Shown here: piece after piece, positions 18,445-30,036 of the stretch
Layout: every line of letters starts with the position of its first letter
Numbering within the stretch: position 1 is the first letter of the stretch
From: Pontibacter sp. HSC-36F09
GTDB lineage: Bacteria; Bacteroidota; Bacteroidia; Cytophagales; Hymenobacteraceae
Direction: 5' to 3'
NCBI RefSeq assembly: GCF_024171605.1
Contig: NZ_JALKAA010000007.1
Coordinates: 1 to 64,000 of the forward strand
Length of the DNA: 64,000 bases
Position numbers and translations under genes: made by a program
The notes under the pieces: model-generated
Seen by the model: only the letters and a program-made list of their open reading frames with translations
Database searches by the model: none
What the model was told of the DNA's origin: nothing

Positions 18445-20466
18445 ATGGAAGCACTGGAAGGAACCAAAAGGGTTGTCATCGAGAACGTGAAGCCGCAGGT
18501 AAACTGTGGGCAGTATCCAATCAAACGCGTTGTGGGAGAGGAAGTCGAAGTGACGGCAGATGTGTTTGGTGATGGCCATGATGAAGTAAAAGCCGTGCTG
18601 CTATACCGTCATTCCAAAAAGAAGAAGTGGAGCGAAGTGCCCATGCGGTTTCTGGGCAACGACCACTGGCAAGTGATCTTTACGCCCGACAGCATGGGCA
18701 CCTTTGAATACACCCTGCAGGGCTGGATCGATCATTTCTATACCTGGCAAAAAGGACTCAAAAAGAAGTTTGAAGCCAATCAGGATATCACCGTAGAGTT
18801 GCAGATAGGTGCACAGCTGCTCGAAGAGTCTGCTGCTTCCGCCAAGCCCGGCCAGCAGAAGCGACTACGCAAGTGGGCCGAGCAACTGAACAGACCCGGT
18901 TCCGTTGCCGACGCTGTAGCGCTGGCCACTAGCGAAGACGTATCGGACCTGATGCACGCCTGCTGCGACCGCCAGAACGTGACAACATACCATAAAATTC
19001 TAACCGTAGAAGTGGAGCGCCAAAAAGCGCTTTTCAGTACTTGGTACGAATTCTTCCCACGCTCAGCCGCACAGGAAGCAGGCCGCCATGGAACCTTTCA
19101 GGATTGCGAGCGACTGCTGCCTCGCATCGCCGAAATGGGCTTCGATACGATCTACCTGCCGCCTATTCACCCGATTGGTTTTGCTTTCCGGAAAGGCAAG
19201 AATAATTCTGTGACTTCTCAGCCCGGTGAACCGGGTTCTCCCTGGGCCATTGGCGCTGAAAGCGGCGGACACAAATCCATTCTGCCGGAGCTGGGCAGCC
19301 TCGACGAATTCCGCCATTTTGTGCAGACTGCCCGCGAACACGGTATTGAGGTAGCGCTGGACTTTGCTATTCAGTGTTCACCGGACCATCCGTACGTAAA
19401 GGAGCACCCACAGTGGTTTAAATGGCGGCCCGACGGCACGGTGCAGTATGCCGAGAACCCACCCAAGAAATACCAGGATGTGCTGCCTGTCAACTTCGAA
19501 ACAGAAGACTGGCAGAATCTGTGGCGCGAACTCAAGAGCATCGTCATACACTGGATCGAGCAGGGCGTTTACATCTTCCGGGTCGATAACCCGCATACCA
19601 AGCCTTTCGCCTTTTGGGAATGGATGATCAGGGAAGTGCGTCAACAATATCCGCAGGTGATCTTCCTGGCAGAGGCCTTTACCCGTCCGCGTGTGATGGA
19701 ACGGCTTGGCAAGATCGGCTTCACGCAGTCCTATACCTATTTCACATGGCGCAACTCGGCCGCTGAGATCAAAGAGTACATGCGCGAACTCACCCAGACC
19801 GAGATGCGCGACTTCTACAGACCTAACTTCTGGCCAAACACACCCGATATTCTGCCGCACGAACTGCAGTCTGGCGGCGAACCGGCGCACATTACCCGCG
19901 TGGTGATGGCGGCGACGCTTTCGTCCAACTATGGTATGTATGGGCCTGTGTACGAGTTTGGTATCAACACACCGGTGCAGGGCAAGGAAGAATACTGGGA
20001 TTCAGAGAAGTATGAAGTGATGCACTGGGACTGGGGCCGCCTGACCAAGATCCGGGAGGTGATCACGAAGATAAACAAGATACGCCAGGTGAACCCGGCG
20101 CTGCAAACCACCTGGAACATCGCCTTTGGCGATACCGACAATCCGCAGCTGCTATGCTATGCCAAGTGGGACAGCGAACGACGAAACAAGATGCTGATGG
20201 TGGTGAACCTGGACCCGCACAACACACAAGCCGGTTGGGTGCAGGTGCCGCTGCACGCCCTGAACATGGACAGCACCCAGCAGTACATGGTACACGACCT
20301 GATGACCGAACACAAGTATACCTGGAACAGCGAGTGGAATTACGTGGAGCTTCGGCCACACGAAATGCCGGTGCATGTGTTCCGTATCGAAACCGCAACC
20401 CCTGGCATGGGCCACGACAGTCTGGACGACAACTGGCTACCCGATGACCACGGCAAACACGAATAA
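18445..20466 (+). CDS. glgE: Alpha-1,4-glucan:maltose-1-phosphate maltosyltransferase
   Basis: A GH13_3 enzyme that extends alpha-1,4-glucans using maltose 1-phosphate. I place the start at the ATG at 18445 (MEALEGTKRVVIENV, 674 residues); the upstream TTG frame from 18370 has no family support. The N-terminal domain (VEVTADVFGDGHDEVKAV) is the GlgE beta domain. The barrel carries the GlgE-specific nucleophile strand IFRVDNPHTKP (Asp381), acid LAEAFTRP (Glu410) and the FTWRN segment, plus PPIHPIGFAFRKGKNN. Spacing to the treS-maltokinase gene is 15 bp, which supplies its substrate, so the GlgE pathway is a tight operon here: TreS, Mak, GlgE, GlgB. Confidence 0.96.
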   Translation: MEALEGTKRVVIENVKPQVNCGQYPIKRVVGEEVEVTADVFGDGHDEVKAVLLYRHSKKKKWSEVPMRFLGNDHWQVIFTPDSMGTFEYTLQGWIDHFYTWQKGLKKKFEANQDITVELQIGAQLLEESAASAKPGQQKRLRKWAEQLNRPGSVADAVALATSEDVSDLMHACCDRQNVTTYHKILTVEVERQKALFSTWYEFFPRSAAQEAGRHGTFQDCERLLPRIAEMGFDTIYLPPIHPIGFAFRKGKNNSVTSQPGEPGSPWAIGAESGGHKSILPELGSLDEFRHFVQTAREHGIEVALDFAIQCSPDHPYVKEHPQWFKWRPDGTVQYAENPPKKYQDVLPVNFETEDWQNLWRELKSIVIHWIEQGVYIFRVDNPHTKPFAFWEWMIREVRQQYPQVIFLAEAFTRPRVMERLGKIGFTQSYTYFTWRNSAAEIKEYMRELTQTEMRDFYRPNFWPNTPDILPHELQSGGEPAHITRVVMAATLSSNYGMYGPVYEFGINTPVQGKEEYWDSEKYEVMHWDWGRLTKIREVITKINKIRQVNPALQTTWNIAFGDTDNPQLLCYAKWDSERRNKMLMVVNLDPHNTQAGWVQVPLHALNMDSTQQYMVHDLMTEHKYTWNSEWNYVELRPHEMPVHVFRIETATPGMGHDSLDDNWLPDDHGKHE

Positions 20467-20481
20467 AACAGAAAAAACTAT

Positions 20482-23400
20482 ATGGCAGAGGACAACACCC
20501 TTCTCGACGACAACATTCACTGGTACAAAGACGCCATCATTTACGAGTTGCACATCAAAGCCTTTATGGATGGCAACGGCGACGGCATCGGCGATTTCAA
20601 AGGCTTGATGCAGAAGCTCGATTACCTGGAAGAACTGGGCGTGACCGCGATCTGGCTCTTGCCTTTCTACCCATCGCCACTCAAAGACGATGGCTACGAC
20701 ATCGCTGACTACTACAGCATCAATCCGAGCTATGGCAACATGCAGGATTTCAAGCTGTTTGTGAAAGAGGCGCACCGCCGTGGGCTGAAGGTCATCACAG
20801 AGCTCGTTATCAACCACAGCTCCGACCAGCATCCGTGGTTTCAGCGGGCACGCCGCGCCAAGAAAGGCTCCAAATACCGTAACTACTACGTCTGGACCGA
20901 CGATCCGAAGCAGTACAAAGATGTGCGCATCATTTTCACCGACTACGAACCAAGCAACTGGACCTGGGACCCTGTGGCCGGGCAGTACTACTGGCACCGC
21001 TTCTTCCACCACCAGCCCGACCTGAACTTCGACAACCCGGACGTGCAGCAGGAGGTGTTTAAGATGCTCGACTATTGGTTCGACATGGGCGTGGACGGCT
21101 TCCGTCTGGACGCCGTGCCCTACCTGTTTGAGCGCGACGGTACCAACTGCGAGAACCTGCCCGAAACCCACGCCTTCCTCAAAAAGCTGCGCGCGCATGT
21201 GGACAGCAAGTATACCGGGAAACTGCTACTGGCGGAGGCGAACATGTGGCCCGAGGATTCGGCTTCGTACTTCGGCGATGGCGACGAGTGCCACATGAAC
21301 TACCACTTCCCGATCATGCCACGCCTGTTCATGTCCGTGAAAATGGAGGACCGCTACCCGATCATCGATATTTTTGACCAGACGCCTGCTATACCTGAAA
21401 CCTGCCAATGGGCCATGTTCCTGCGCAACCACGACGAACTCACGCTCGAGATGGTGACCGACGAGGAACGCGACTACATGTACAAAGTGTATACGCGCGA
21501 CCCGCTGGCGAAAATCAACCTGGGTATACGCCACCGCCTGGCCCCGCTCTTGGGCAATGACCGCGCGAAGATAGAACTGATGAACGTGCTCCTGTTCTCG
21601 ATGCGTGGCACGCCGGTGGTTTACTATGGCGACGAAATCGGGATGGGCGACAACTACTACCTCGGTGACCGCGACGGCGTGCGCACCCCCATGCAGTGGA
21701 ACGACAACCGGAACGCGGGCTTCTCGACGGCCAATCCACAGAAGCTATACCTACCTGTGATCATCGACCCGGAGTACAAGTATGAGTCGGTGAACGTGGA
21801 TACGCAGCAGCACAACGCCAACTCGCTGCTCTGGTGGATGCGACGCGTTATCAACATGCGCAAGCGCTACAAGGCCTTCGGTCGCGGCGAAATCCGTTTC
21901 CTGAACCCGGCTAACGCCAAAGTGCTGGCCTTTGTGCGCTCTTACCAGGATGAAAACATACTCGTGATCGCCAACCTGTCACGCTTCCCGGAGGCGGTGG
22001 AGCTGGACTTGCCGGAGTTTAGGGGCTACGTGCCGGTGGAGGTGTTCAGCAAGAACAAATTCCCACAGATAAAAGAGGACAGTTATGTGCTGACGATGGG
22101 CGCACACGGCTACTACTGGTTCGAACTGCAGCCGCAGGAAGTGAGCGGCCGCGAGGGACTCGACATGAAGAAGCCAGCCATGCAACTGCCGCCGCTCAGT
22201 CAGTCTATACCTTCCCGTGCGCTCAAAACACTCGAAAGTAAGGTGCTGCCGCCTTACATCATGAACCGTCGTTGGTTCGGGGGCAAGGCCCGCACCATAC
22301 AGCGCATGCAGGTGGTAAACAACATGCCGATGGTGGCCGGGCGCTTTGCCGCTTCGCTGCTGTTTATTGAGGTGAGCTACAACGAAGGGCTGTCTGAGCT
22401 GTACCAGTTGCCAATTGCCTTTGCCAGCGGCGAACAGGAGGAGGAACTGATTGCCACGCAACCCAACAGCGTGATTGGCCGCGTGACCATGGATGGGAAA
22501 GAAGGCATCCTGTACGACGCGGTTTACTCTGAGGATTACCGCCAGATGCTGCTCAACCTGATGGCCAAACGCAAAAGCATCAGAGTGGATGGCGCTGAAC
22601 TGGTGGGTACCGGAAGCCGCAGCATTGCCAATAAAATAAAAGAGATAGGGCAGCCGCTCACTTCTAAAATACTGGGAGCGGAGCAGAGCAATACCTCCGT
22701 CCTGTACGACAACCAATTCTTCCTGAAGGTATACCGGAAGCTCGACCGTACCCTGAACCCGGATGTGGAGATCGTGCAGGCCCTGACGGACAAGGAATTC
22801 CCGCATGTGCCGATGTTCCTGGGCTCGGTAGAGCACGAGGAGGAAGGCAAGCCGCCGATGGTGCTCGTGATGCTGCAGGAGCTCGTGCCGAACCAGGGCG
22901 ATGCCTGGGTATACATGGAGGATTCGCTCAAGCGCTTTTTTGAGCGACTGCAAACCCATAAAGACCACGAACCATTGTCTGACACAACGGGCACACTGGC
23001 GCGGCCTGTACCGTTTGCCGACGCGCCGGAGCACATGCAGTTGCAACTCGGAGGCGCTTCGGTAGAGCGCATCGAACTGTTGGGGCAACGCACCGCCGAA
23101 ATGCACCTGGCCCTGGCCGATATGGTAGAATCCAAGGACTTTGCACCGGAAGAATTCTCGCTCCATTATCAGCGTTCGCTCTACTCGTCGCTCACCTCGC
23201 TGGTGCGCAGCAATTTTGACAGCCTGCGCAAGCACCTGCCCAACCTGCCGGATAGCGTGCGAGCGGAAGCGGAGGAGGTGCTGCAGATGCGTCAGCAAGT
23301 GCTGGAGCGTCTCAAGATGATCTTCCGTCGCAAGATCGACACGATGAAGATCCGGACCCACGGCGACTACCACCTGGGGCAGGTGCTGTTCACGGGTCGC

Positions 23401-23814
23401 GACTTCATCATCATCGACTTCGAAGGGGAGCCGGCCCGCTCGTTCAGCGAGCGCCGACTCAAACGCTCCCCGCTACGCGACGTGGCCGGCATGATCCGCT
23501 CGTTCCACTACGCTGCCTACAATGCGCTGTTCCAGCAGGACAGTTTCCGCAAAGAAGACGGCGACTACCTGGAGCAATGGGCCGAGCAATGGTACCACTA
23601 CGCCAGCGGGTTCTTTATGCATACCTACCTGGGTATAGCCAAGGGCTCGGGCGTGGTGCCGGCAAACGAAGAAGACATACAGGTGCTGATGGAGACCTAC
23701 CTGTTGGAGAAGGCGATCTACGAGCTGGGCTATGAACTGAATAACCGTCCGGATTGGGTGCTCATCCCGATCAGGGGCATCAAGTACATCATGAGGAAAT
23801 ATCAGAATGGCTAA
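20482..23814 (+). CDS. treS: Trehalose synthase-maltokinase fusion
   Basis: A 1110-residue bifunctional protein. Residues 1-550 are trehalose synthase (GH13_16), which interconverts trehalose and maltose: [19 protein letters not shown], nucleophile strand [12 protein letters not shown] (Asp210), acid [11 protein letters not shown] (Glu252) and [11 protein letters not shown]. Residues about 590-1110 are maltokinase (Mak/Pep2), which makes maltose 1-phosphate with ATP: the entry motif [15 protein letters not shown] and the kinase catalytic core [14 protein letters not shown] ... [10 protein letters not shown]. Fusion of the two is known in many bacteria and channels maltose to phosphorylation. 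The last 8 bases overlap glgB. Both active sites look intact. Confidence 0.96.
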   Translation: MAEDNTLLDDNIHWYKDAIIYELHIKAFMDGNGDGIGDFKGLMQKLDYLEELGVTAIWLLPFYPSPLKDDGYDIADYYSINPSYGNMQDFKLFVKEAHRRGLKVITELVINHSSDQHPWFQRARRAKKGSKYRNYYVWTDDPKQYKDVRIIFTDYEPSNWTWDPVAGQYYWHRFFHHQPDLNFDNPDVQQEVFKMLDYWFDMGVDGFRLDAVPYLFERDGTNCENLPETHAFLKKLRAHVDSKYTGKLLLAEANMWPEDSASYFGDGDECHMNYHFPIMPRLFMSVKMEDRYPIIDIFDQTPAIPETCQWAMFLRNHDELTLEMVTDEERDYMYKVYTRDPLAKINLGIRHRLAPLLGNDRAKIELMNVLLFSMRGTPVVYYGDEIGMGDNYYLGDRDGVRTPMQWNDNRNAGFSTANPQKLYLPVIIDPEYKYESVNVDTQQHNANSLLWWMRRVINMRKRYKAFGRGEIRFLNPANAKVLAFVRSYQDENILVIANLSRFPEAVELDLPEFRGYVPVEVFSKNKFPQIKEDSYVLTMGAHGYYWFELQPQEVSGREGLDMKKPAMQLPPLSQSIPSRALKTLESKVLPPYIMNRRWFGGKARTIQRMQVVNNMPMVAGRFAASLLFIEVSYNEGLSELYQLPIAFASGEQEEELIATQPNSVIGRVTMDGKEGILYDAVYSEDYRQMLLNLMAKRKSIRVDGAELVGTGSRSIANKIKEIGQPLTSKILGAEQSNTSVLYDNQFFLKVYRKLDRTLNPDVEIVQALTDKEFPHVPMFLGSVEHEEEGKPPMVLVMLQELVPNQGDAWVYMEDSLKRFFERLQTHKDHEPLSDTTGTLARPVPFADAPEHMQLQLGGASVERIELLGQRTAEMHLALADMVESKDFAPEEFSLHYQRSLYSSLTSLVRSNFDSLRKHLPNLPDSVRAEAEEVLQMRQQVLERLKMIFRRKIDTMKIRTHGDYHLGQVLFTGRDFIIIDFEGEPARSFSERRLKRSPLRDVAGMIRSFHYAAYNALFQQDSFRKEDGDYLEQWAEQWYHYASGFFMHTYLGIAKGSGVVPANEEDIQVLMETYLLEKAIYELGYELNNRPDWVLIPIRGIKYIMRKYQNG

Positions 23815-26158
23815 GAAGAAGGAAGAGGAAAACACACAACAGAACCCGCTGACAGGTATGGAAACCGGTACCGGTCCAGCTTTGAACGAAAGTATGGGGC
23901 CGAACAAGGCCGGGGGCAGAAAGCAAAGCAAGAAGGCCGAAGGTATAGCGACTGTGGAGGTGCAGTCTGGTCTTGCTGCGGCGCAGACCAAAAGGGGCAG
24001 GCCACGCAAAACGGACAGCTCCGCAACGGAAAGTGCAGCCGAGGAAATGACGGTGAAGCCAAAGCGGGGGCGTGCAGCCCAGGCCACATCAGCTGAGCCG
24101 ACTGCCGTGGCAGGTGAAACGAAACCGAAGAGAGGCAGATCGGCCAAGTCCGCAACGCTGCAGCAGGAGGCACAGGAGGTCGGTCTGTCGACCACGCCTG
24201 CTCCGGTGGTGGAGCAGCCACGTCAGGAGCAAACCGGACCGGTCTACTACGACATCAGCCGGCTGTCCGAGTTCGATGTATACCTGTTCCGCGAAGGCCG
24301 CCACTTCAACCTGTACGAAAAGCTGGGTTCACACCTGATGGAACGACAGGGTATGAAAGGCGCCTACTTTGCCGTGTGGGCCCCGAATGCCGAGCAGGTA
24401 TCCGTGATGGGCGACTTCAACTCCTGGAACCGCGAAAGCCACCAGTTGCAGGTACGGGCCGATGGTTCAGGTATATGGGAGGGATTTATACCGGATGTGC
24501 AGGCAGGCATGCTGTATAAGTACCACATCCGGTCGCGCTACCACATGTACCATGTCGAGAAAAGCGATCCCTTTGCCTTGCGCCGCGAGAAACCGCCGCA
24601 AACCGCCTCGGTCGTGCACGAGCTGCACCATACCTGGCAGGACGAGGATTGGCTGGCAAAACGCAAGTCGCGCCACGGGCAGCCACAGCCTTACTCGGTT
24701 TACGAACTGCATGTGGGCTCTTGGCGACGCAAGCCCGAAGACAACAACCGTCCGCTGACCTACCGCGAACTAGCCGAGGAATTGCCTGCCTATGTCAAGG
24801 ATTTGGGCTTTACGCACGTGGAGTTCATGCCGGTGATGTTCCATCCTTTCAGCGGTTCCTGGGGTTACCAGATCACCGGTTATTTTGCAGCCGCGAGTCT
24901 CTATGGCTCGCCGGAAGACCTGATGTGCCTGATTGATGCACTGCACCGCGAAGGCATCGGCGTGATCATGGACTGGGTACCCTCGCACTTCCCGTCCGAC
25001 GAGCACGGGCTGGCCTATTTCGACGGCACGCACCTGTTCGAACACGCCGATCCGCGCAAAGGCTACCACCCGGACTGGAACAGCTACATCTTCAACTACG
25101 GTCGCAACGAGGTGCGCTCTTTCCTGATCAGCAACGCCTTGTTCTGGCTCGATAAGTACCATGTGGATGGCTTGCGCGTAGACGCTGTCGCCTCGATGCT
25201 ATACCTGGACTACAGCCGCAAGCAGGGCGAGTGGATTCCCAACGAGTTTGGCGGGCGGGAGAACCTGGAGGCGATTTCTTTCCTGAAGGATTTCAACGAG
25301 GCCGTACACACACAGTTCCCCGAAACGCTCACGATTGCAGAAGAGTCTACGGCCTGGCCGCAGGTGACTGGCAAAGTTTCAGATGGTGGTCTGGGCTTCG
25401 ACATGAAGTGGATGATGGGGTGGATGCACGATACGCTCACCTACTTTTCCAAAGATCCAATCTACCGCAGACACCACCAGGGCGACATCACGTTCAGCAT
25501 CATCTACGCGTTCAGCGAGCGCTTCATGCTGCCACTCTCGCACGATGAAGTAGTGCACGGCAAGGGCTCCCTGATCCGCAAAATGCCGGGTGACGAGTGG
25601 CAGGCTTTTGCCAACCTGCGGGCGCTCTATACCTATATGTACGCGCACCCAGGTGCCAAGCTCCTCTTTATGGGCGCCGAACTGGCACAAAGCAAGGAGT
25701 GGAACCACGACAGCAGCCTGGACTGGCACTTGCTGCAATATGGTAACCATGCAGGTATACAAGCCCTCATACGCGCACTCAACCATACCTACCAGCAGGA
25801 ACCGGCCCTCTACGGCAAAGCGTTTGATCCGGCAGGCTTCGAGTGGATCGACTATAACGATGCTCACAACAGCGTGATCAGTTTCCTGCGCAAAGGGGAG
25901 CGGCCGGAAGAGCAGTTGCTGGTAGTCTGCAATTTCACCCCGGGCGTGCACGATAATTACCGCCTGGGCGTGCCGACTGGTGGTAACTGGGTAGAAGTGT
26001 TCAATAGTGATGACAACCTTTTTGGTGGCAGTAACTTCCACAACCACGGTACGCTGCAGGCTATACCTGATTCCTTCCACGGGCATGACTACTCCATTAC
26101 CCTGAAGTTGCCGCCTATGGCGGTGGTGTATTTTAAGTACCAGCCACAGCAGGGTTAA
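23807..26158 (+). CDS. glgB: 1,4-alpha-glucan branching enzyme with basic AT-hook-like tail
   Basis: Introduces alpha-1,6 branches into the GlgE product. From residue 149 it is a standard GlgB: a CBM48 domain ([20 protein letters not shown]), [12 protein letters not shown], VLxDWVPSHF-type strand ([12 protein letters not shown]), nucleophile [11 protein letters not shown] (Asp459), acid IAEESTAWP (Glu512) and [13 protein letters not shown]. The first 148 residues are unusual: Lys/Arg/Ala/Glu-rich, low complexity, with KRGRPRK at 62-68 and KPKRGR at 84-89 and 106-111, resembling AT-hook or histone-H1-like tails. No methionine lies near residue 149, so the tail appears genuinely translated. The start overlaps the treS stop by 8 bp. 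Confidence 0.95.
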   Translation: MAKKKEEENTQQNPLTGMETGTGPALNESMGPNKAGGRKQSKKAEGIATVEVQSGLAAAQTKRGRPRKTDSSATESAAEEMTVKPKRGRAAQATSAEPTAVAGETKPKRGRSAKSATLQQEAQEVGLSTTPAPVVEQPRQEQTGPVYYDISRLSEFDVYLFREGRHFNLYEKLGSHLMERQGMKGAYFAVWAPNAEQVSVMGDFNSWNRESHQLQVRADGSGIWEGFIPDVQAGMLYKYHIRSRYHMYHVEKSDPFALRREKPPQTASVVHELHHTWQDEDWLAKRKSRHGQPQPYSVYELHVGSWRRKPEDNNRPLTYRELAEELPAYVKDLGFTHVEFMPVMFHPFSGSWGYQITGYFAAASLYGSPEDLMCLIDALHREGIGVIMDWVPSHFPSDEHGLAYFDGTHLFEHADPRKGYHPDWNSYIFNYGRNEVRSFLISNALFWLDKYHVDGLRVDAVASMLYLDYSRKQGEWIPNEFGGRENLEAISFLKDFNEAVHTQFPETLTIAEESTAWPQVTGKVSDGGLGFDMKWMMGWMHDTLTYFSKDPIYRRHHQGDITFSIIYAFSERFMLPLSHDEVVHGKGSLIRKMPGDEWQAFANLRALYTYMYAHPGAKLLFMGAELAQSKEWNHDSSLDWHLLQYGNHAGIQALIRALNHTYQQEPALYGKAFDPAGFEWIDYNDAHNSVISFLRKGERPEEQLLVVCNFTPGVHDNYRLGVPTGGNWVEVFNSDDNLFGGSNFHNHGTLQAIPDSFHGHDYSITLKLPPMAVVYFKYQPQQG

Positions 26159-26239
26159 GTAAAATAATTTCATAGGGTAATTACCCTTGACAAGGGAACG
26201 TCTGTTCAGGTCTGCATAGGCGCTCTTTTTTTGCTCAGG

Positions 26240-26745
26240 TAGGTATGGCTGGTAGGATGGGAGCTTGTTCGCTCGTTACTGCTATAGTGGGGCTCCGTGC
26301 CCAGGTATACCTATACCTAGCGTAGCTTCAGTCTAGCTATAACTTAAGCTAATCTGTTTTATAGCTTGCCCTGGCCGGGCGGGCCCTACTTTTTGTCTTG
26401 ACACAAAAAGTAGGCAAAAAAGTCAAGATTCCCCAAACTCGCTGAACGCTCGAACAGTGGGTAATCATCTAGTGCACCGGGCACAGCCGTTTTTTCCATA
26501 GCTTAAGGGGCAAGTTAGTCTTTCGATACGTGTCAGTGGTCTGAGCTACAACGCTTATACCTATGAACTGGCAGCTGCTGACTCCCCTCCTTGGACAAGG
26601 AGGGGTAGGGGTGGTTGGACCCGGTATAGCAAAAGGAATTGCTGTAACTACGAAATTTATACCTATAAAATGGTGGTGGCCAAAGTTCCCCTTTGAAGGG
26701 GTAGGGGGATGTCAACCGTACGTGAAAACCCTGACTCCCCCACCT
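26240..26745 (-). repeat. Composite intergenic repeat, copy 2 (inverted)
   Basis: Second copy of the element described at 4535-5075, in the opposite orientation. In plus-strand order it shows module E (GTGGGGCTCCGTGCCCAGG near 26288), CTTGCCCTGGCCGGGCGGGC, module D hairpin (CTACTTTTTGTCTTGACACAAAAAGTAG at 26384-26411, not exact), module C (CTCGCTGAACGCTCGAACAG at 26438-26457) and module B (CTCCTTGGACAAGGAGG, then GGGTAGGGGTGGTTGGACCC). It lies between the convergent ends of glgB and the UPF0316 gene. Apart from this repeat the interval holds no gene. Confidence 0.85.
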
Positions 26746-26746
26746 A

Positions 26747-27346
26747 TCACTTCCCCTTCCGAAGCGGCAGAAACTTGGTGAAACTACGCTTGCGTTCGCC
26801 CTCCTCACTGGGAAGGTCTGTGTCGGCAACCGAGCGTACGTCTTCGATGGAGTAGAATGCGTTGGGGTTGTAGTCGCGGATGATGTCGATGACTTCTGTC
26901 ATTTTCTTGCGCTTCACAATCATGAATAGCAGATTGACTTTGCCGCGCGAGCCTTTGGCGTCCAGGGCGGTGAGGCGGTAACCCCTGTTGGTGAGGCGAC
27001 TGATGAGTTCATCGCCCGAATCGACGGTAATGACCCGGACTACCACCTGGCCCAGCGCCAGCATCTGTTCGATGCGAAGGCCCAGAAAGTTGCCTGCGGC
27101 AAAACCGGCCGCCCAGGCAAAGTAGGAGGCGACGTTGTTGAGGTTCTGCATCACCTGCGTAATGGCCACGAGCCAGATCAGTACTTCCACAAAACCAAGC
27201 AGCGGAGCAATGGTTTTGTCACCTTTCGAGATGAAGACGATGCGAAGGGTGCCCAGCGTCACATCCATAATGCGGGCAAAAAATATAAGGGCAGGTATAA
27301 TGACCCAGTTGACGATTTCAGGGTCAATTCCTTTAAAGTAATCCAT
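26747..27346 (-). CDS. UPF0316 / DUF2179 membrane protein
   Basis: A 199-residue membrane protein with three predicted helices in the first 110 residues (IIPALIFFARIMDVTLGTLR, FVEVLIWLVAITQVM, YFAWAAGFAAGNFLG), then a cytosolic DUF2179 domain (VRVITVDSGDELISRLTNRG, and LLFMIVKRKKMTEVIDII). This architecture is the UPF0316 (YebE/DUF5698-DUF2179) family, of unknown function. I choose the ATG at 27346 (MDYFKGIDPE) because the 56 residues upstream show no family similarity. It is monocistronic, between the composite repeat and the otsAB gene on the other strand. Confidence 0.85.
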   Translation of the reverse strand: MDYFKGIDPEIVNWVIIPALIFFARIMDVTLGTLRIVFISKGDKTIAPLLGFVEVLIWLVAITQVMQNLNNVASYFAWAAGFAAGNFLGLRIEQMLALGQVVVRVITVDSGDELISRLTNRGYRLTALDAKGSRGKVNLLFMIVKRKKMTEVIDIIRDYNPNAFYSIEDVRSVADTDLPSEEGERKRSFTKFLPLRKGK

Positions 27347-27748
27347 GGGGTGCTTTGTTCTTTGGCTAATGTGTAAGCTGTTACTGACAACGACCAGAAA
27401 TAGTTTTCTAATCTGCCGTGGCCCGGGCTTCATGCAAAGTTTCCGGGCGAGGCTCACAAATAAAGATACTAAGTATTTCGCGAATATGGTAACATAACTC
27501 CAGGTATGCCCCATGAGCTGAAGAAAGCTTTGCGGTGAAGTAAATACTTCAGTATCAGGGAGAGAATTTATTTCATATTAATTTTACTATATAGCCAAAA
27601 CGTGCGCTCAATTTTCTCCGTATGCTATAAAGACTGCTTGTGTCATAATTAATTTGACGAAGCATATTTTTCAAAATCCGGACCCTGAATGCAGCTGGCT
27701 CACACCCTGGGTCGGCTGCTGCAGATGCCAGACATAAGGTGTAATCGC

Positions 27749-29956
27749 ATGGCGAAATTGATTATTGTATCAAACCGGCTCCCTGTAAAACTACAGGAAC
27801 ATGAGGGCCGGCTTGATTTTAAACCAAGTGAGGGAGGCCTCGCGACGGGATTAGGCTCTATCTACAAAAAGAAGAACAACCTGTGGGTTGGCTGGCCGGG
27901 CATGGTGGTCGAAGATGAGTCGCAGCAACAACAGATCACCGACAACCTGAACGGACAGAACATGCATCCGGTCTTTTTATCGGAGAAAGAAATAAAAGAG
28001 TTTTACGAGGGCTTCAGCAACGAAACGCTATGGCCTACTTTCCACTATTTCAGTCAGTACGCTATTTATGAGCACCAGCTCTGGGATACGTATGTAGAGG
28101 TAAATCAGAAGTACTGCGACGAGTTGATGAAAGTAGCGGAACCCGACGATACGATCTGGGTGCACGATTACCAGTTGCTGCTACTACCCTCCATGCTGCG
28201 CGAAAAGCTGCCGGAGAGTACCATCGGCTTTTTTCAACACATCCCATTTCCTTCTTACGAAGTGTTCCGTCTCTTGCCCTGGCGCAAGGAGCTGCTTGAA
28301 GGTATGCTGGGTTCTGACCTGATCGGTTTCCATACCTACGACGACATGCGCCACTTCCTCAGCTCGGTCAACCGCCTCGTGGGCCACGGCAGCACGCATG
28401 GCTGGATCAATACCGGCAACCGCTCGTTGCTCGTCGACTCTTTCCCGATGGGGATCGATTATGACAAATACGAGCAGACGGCTGCTAGTGAGGAAGTAAT
28501 GAAGCGGGAGAAGATGTACCGCAACAACCTGCACTCCAAAAAGATAGTGCTCTCCATTGACCGACTGGATTACTCCAAAGGTATACCGCAACGCTTGCAG
28601 GCCTTTGAGCTTTTTCTGGAGCGCTACCCGGAGTTTCATGAAAAGGTGACCCTGGTAATGCTGGTGGTGCCCTCGCGTGACGCGGTGGAGAAATACAAGG
28701 AACTGAAAGAGGCGGTGGATGAACTGGTGGGCCGCATTAATGGCAAGTACAGCCACATGAACTGGAACCCGATCCAGTATTTCTACCGCTCGTATCCGCT
28801 CGAAACGCTGTCTGCCTTCTACCGCATGGCCGATGTGGCGCTGGTAACGCCTATGCGCGATGGCATGAACCTGGTCTGCAAAGAGTACGTGGCCAGCAAG
28901 CTCGACCAGACCGGCGTGCTGATCCTGAGCGAAATGGCGGGCGCTTCCAAAGAGCTTTCGGAAGCGCTGTTGATCAATCCGAATGACATTAATCAGATGG
29001 TAGAGACGCTGCACACGGCCCTCACCATGCCGGAAGACATTCAGAAGCAGCACATGCAGCACATGCAGGAATCGCTGCGCAGGTATAACATCCACCATTG
29101 GGTGAGCATGTTCATGGACCGTCTCTCTTATGTGAAGATCAAACAGCTGTCCATGGCTACCACATACCTCGACGAAGCTACTTACCAGGAACTCAGCAAC
29201 TCATACGCAGAGGCTAGTTCCCGCTTGTTCTTTCTGGAATATGACGGAGCCCTGGTTGACTACCACAACCGTCCGCTAATGGCTGCTCCTGACGAGGACC
29301 TGCTGGAGCTTTTGCAAAAGCTGAACAGCAATCCTAAAAACCGGGTAGTGGTGATCAGTAGCCGCGAGAAAGACAACATGCAGCGCTGGCTGGGCCACCT
29401 GAACATCGACCTGATCGCTGAGCACGGTGTCTGGATAAAGCAGCGCGGCACCGGCTGGCAGACTATGACTAGCCTGATCGACGACTGGAAGAGCGATATA
29501 CGCCTGATCCTGGACCTGTACGTAGACCGCACGCCGGGCTCATTTATTGAGGAGAAAGAGTACTCCCTAGTATGGCATTACCGTCGGGTGGAAACCGGTT
29601 TGGGTGAGCTGCGTGCCCGTGAGCTCGTGAGCCACCTCAATTTCCTGGCCACCAACAGCAACCTGCAGGTGCTCGATGGGCAGATGGCAGTGGAGATCAA
29701 GGCGCAGGAGGTGAGCAAGGGCAAAGCAACCGGTTATTGGCTCAATATGTACCCGCACGACTTTGTACTGGCCGTTGGCGACGACTGGGGCGACGAGGAC
29801 ATTTTCAAGGCAATGCCGCGTGAGGCCTATACCGTGAAGATCGGTAACTCGCACTCCGTGGCCAAATACCACCTGGATAGCTGTGAGGAAGCCCGGAAAC
29901 TGCTCTCAAGGCTGGTGGGGCTTAAACAGAAAAAGCTTCCGAAAGAATTGTTGTAG
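27749..29956 (+). CDS. otsA: Trehalose-6-phosphate synthase fused to a degenerate trehalose-phosphatase domain
   Basis: A 735-residue two-domain protein starting at [15 protein letters not shown] (27749); the open frame begins 20 codons earlier. Residues 1-470 are a complete OtsA glycosyltransferase (GT20): [54 protein letters not shown]. It joins UDP-glucose and glucose 6-phosphate. The C-terminal HAD phosphatase-like domain begins near residue 490. HAD motif I reads FLEYDGAL, so the nucleophile aspartate of DYDGT is Glu497 and the Thr is Ala501; motif II is SSR instead of SGR; the late GDDWGDED (677-683) keeps its aspartates. The phosphatase may therefore be weak, dead or regulatory. It is monocistronic with its own terminator. 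Confidence 0.92.
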   Translation: MAKLIIVSNRLPVKLQEHEGRLDFKPSEGGLATGLGSIYKKKNNLWVGWPGMVVEDESQQQQITDNLNGQNMHPVFLSEKEIKEFYEGFSNETLWPTFHYFSQYAIYEHQLWDTYVEVNQKYCDELMKVAEPDDTIWVHDYQLLLLPSMLREKLPESTIGFFQHIPFPSYEVFRLLPWRKELLEGMLGSDLIGFHTYDDMRHFLSSVNRLVGHGSTHGWINTGNRSLLVDSFPMGIDYDKYEQTAASEEVMKREKMYRNNLHSKKIVLSIDRLDYSKGIPQRLQAFELFLERYPEFHEKVTLVMLVVPSRDAVEKYKELKEAVDELVGRINGKYSHMNWNPIQYFYRSYPLETLSAFYRMADVALVTPMRDGMNLVCKEYVASKLDQTGVLILSEMAGASKELSEALLINPNDINQMVETLHTALTMPEDIQKQHMQHMQESLRRYNIHHWVSMFMDRLSYVKIKQLSMATTYLDEATYQELSNSYAEASSRLFFLEYDGALVDYHNRPLMAAPDEDLLELLQKLNSNPKNRVVVISSREKDNMQRWLGHLNIDLIAEHGVWIKQRGTGWQTMTSLIDDWKSDIRLILDLYVDRTPGSFIEEKEYSLVWHYRRVETGLGELRARELVSHLNFLATNSNLQVLDGQMAVEIKAQEVSKGKATGYWLNMYPHDFVLAVGDDWGDEDIFKAMPREAYTVKIGNSHSVAKYHLDSCEEARKLLSRLVGLKQKKLPKELL

Positions 29957-29975
29957 ATTGGTTTTAGTGAAACAG

Positions 29976-30014
29976 AAAAAGCCCCGGCTGCTATATGACA
30001 GTGCGGGGCTTTTC
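29976..30014. terminator. Bidirectional terminator after otsAB
   Basis: Stem aaaagccccg / cggggctttt with a loop of about 14 bases, between the convergent 3' ends of otsAB and the xse operon. Confidence 0.75.
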
Positions 30015-30036
30015 GTTTAGGCGGTGCCTGCTGCGC

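Noticed and set aside
21979-23373. 464-codon minus-strand open frame
   Set aside because: Antisense to treS-maltokinase, rich in His/Gln/Arg as expected from a shadow frame, with no recognisable domain.
25379-26173. 264-codon minus-strand open frame
   Set aside because: Antisense to the glgB catalytic domain.
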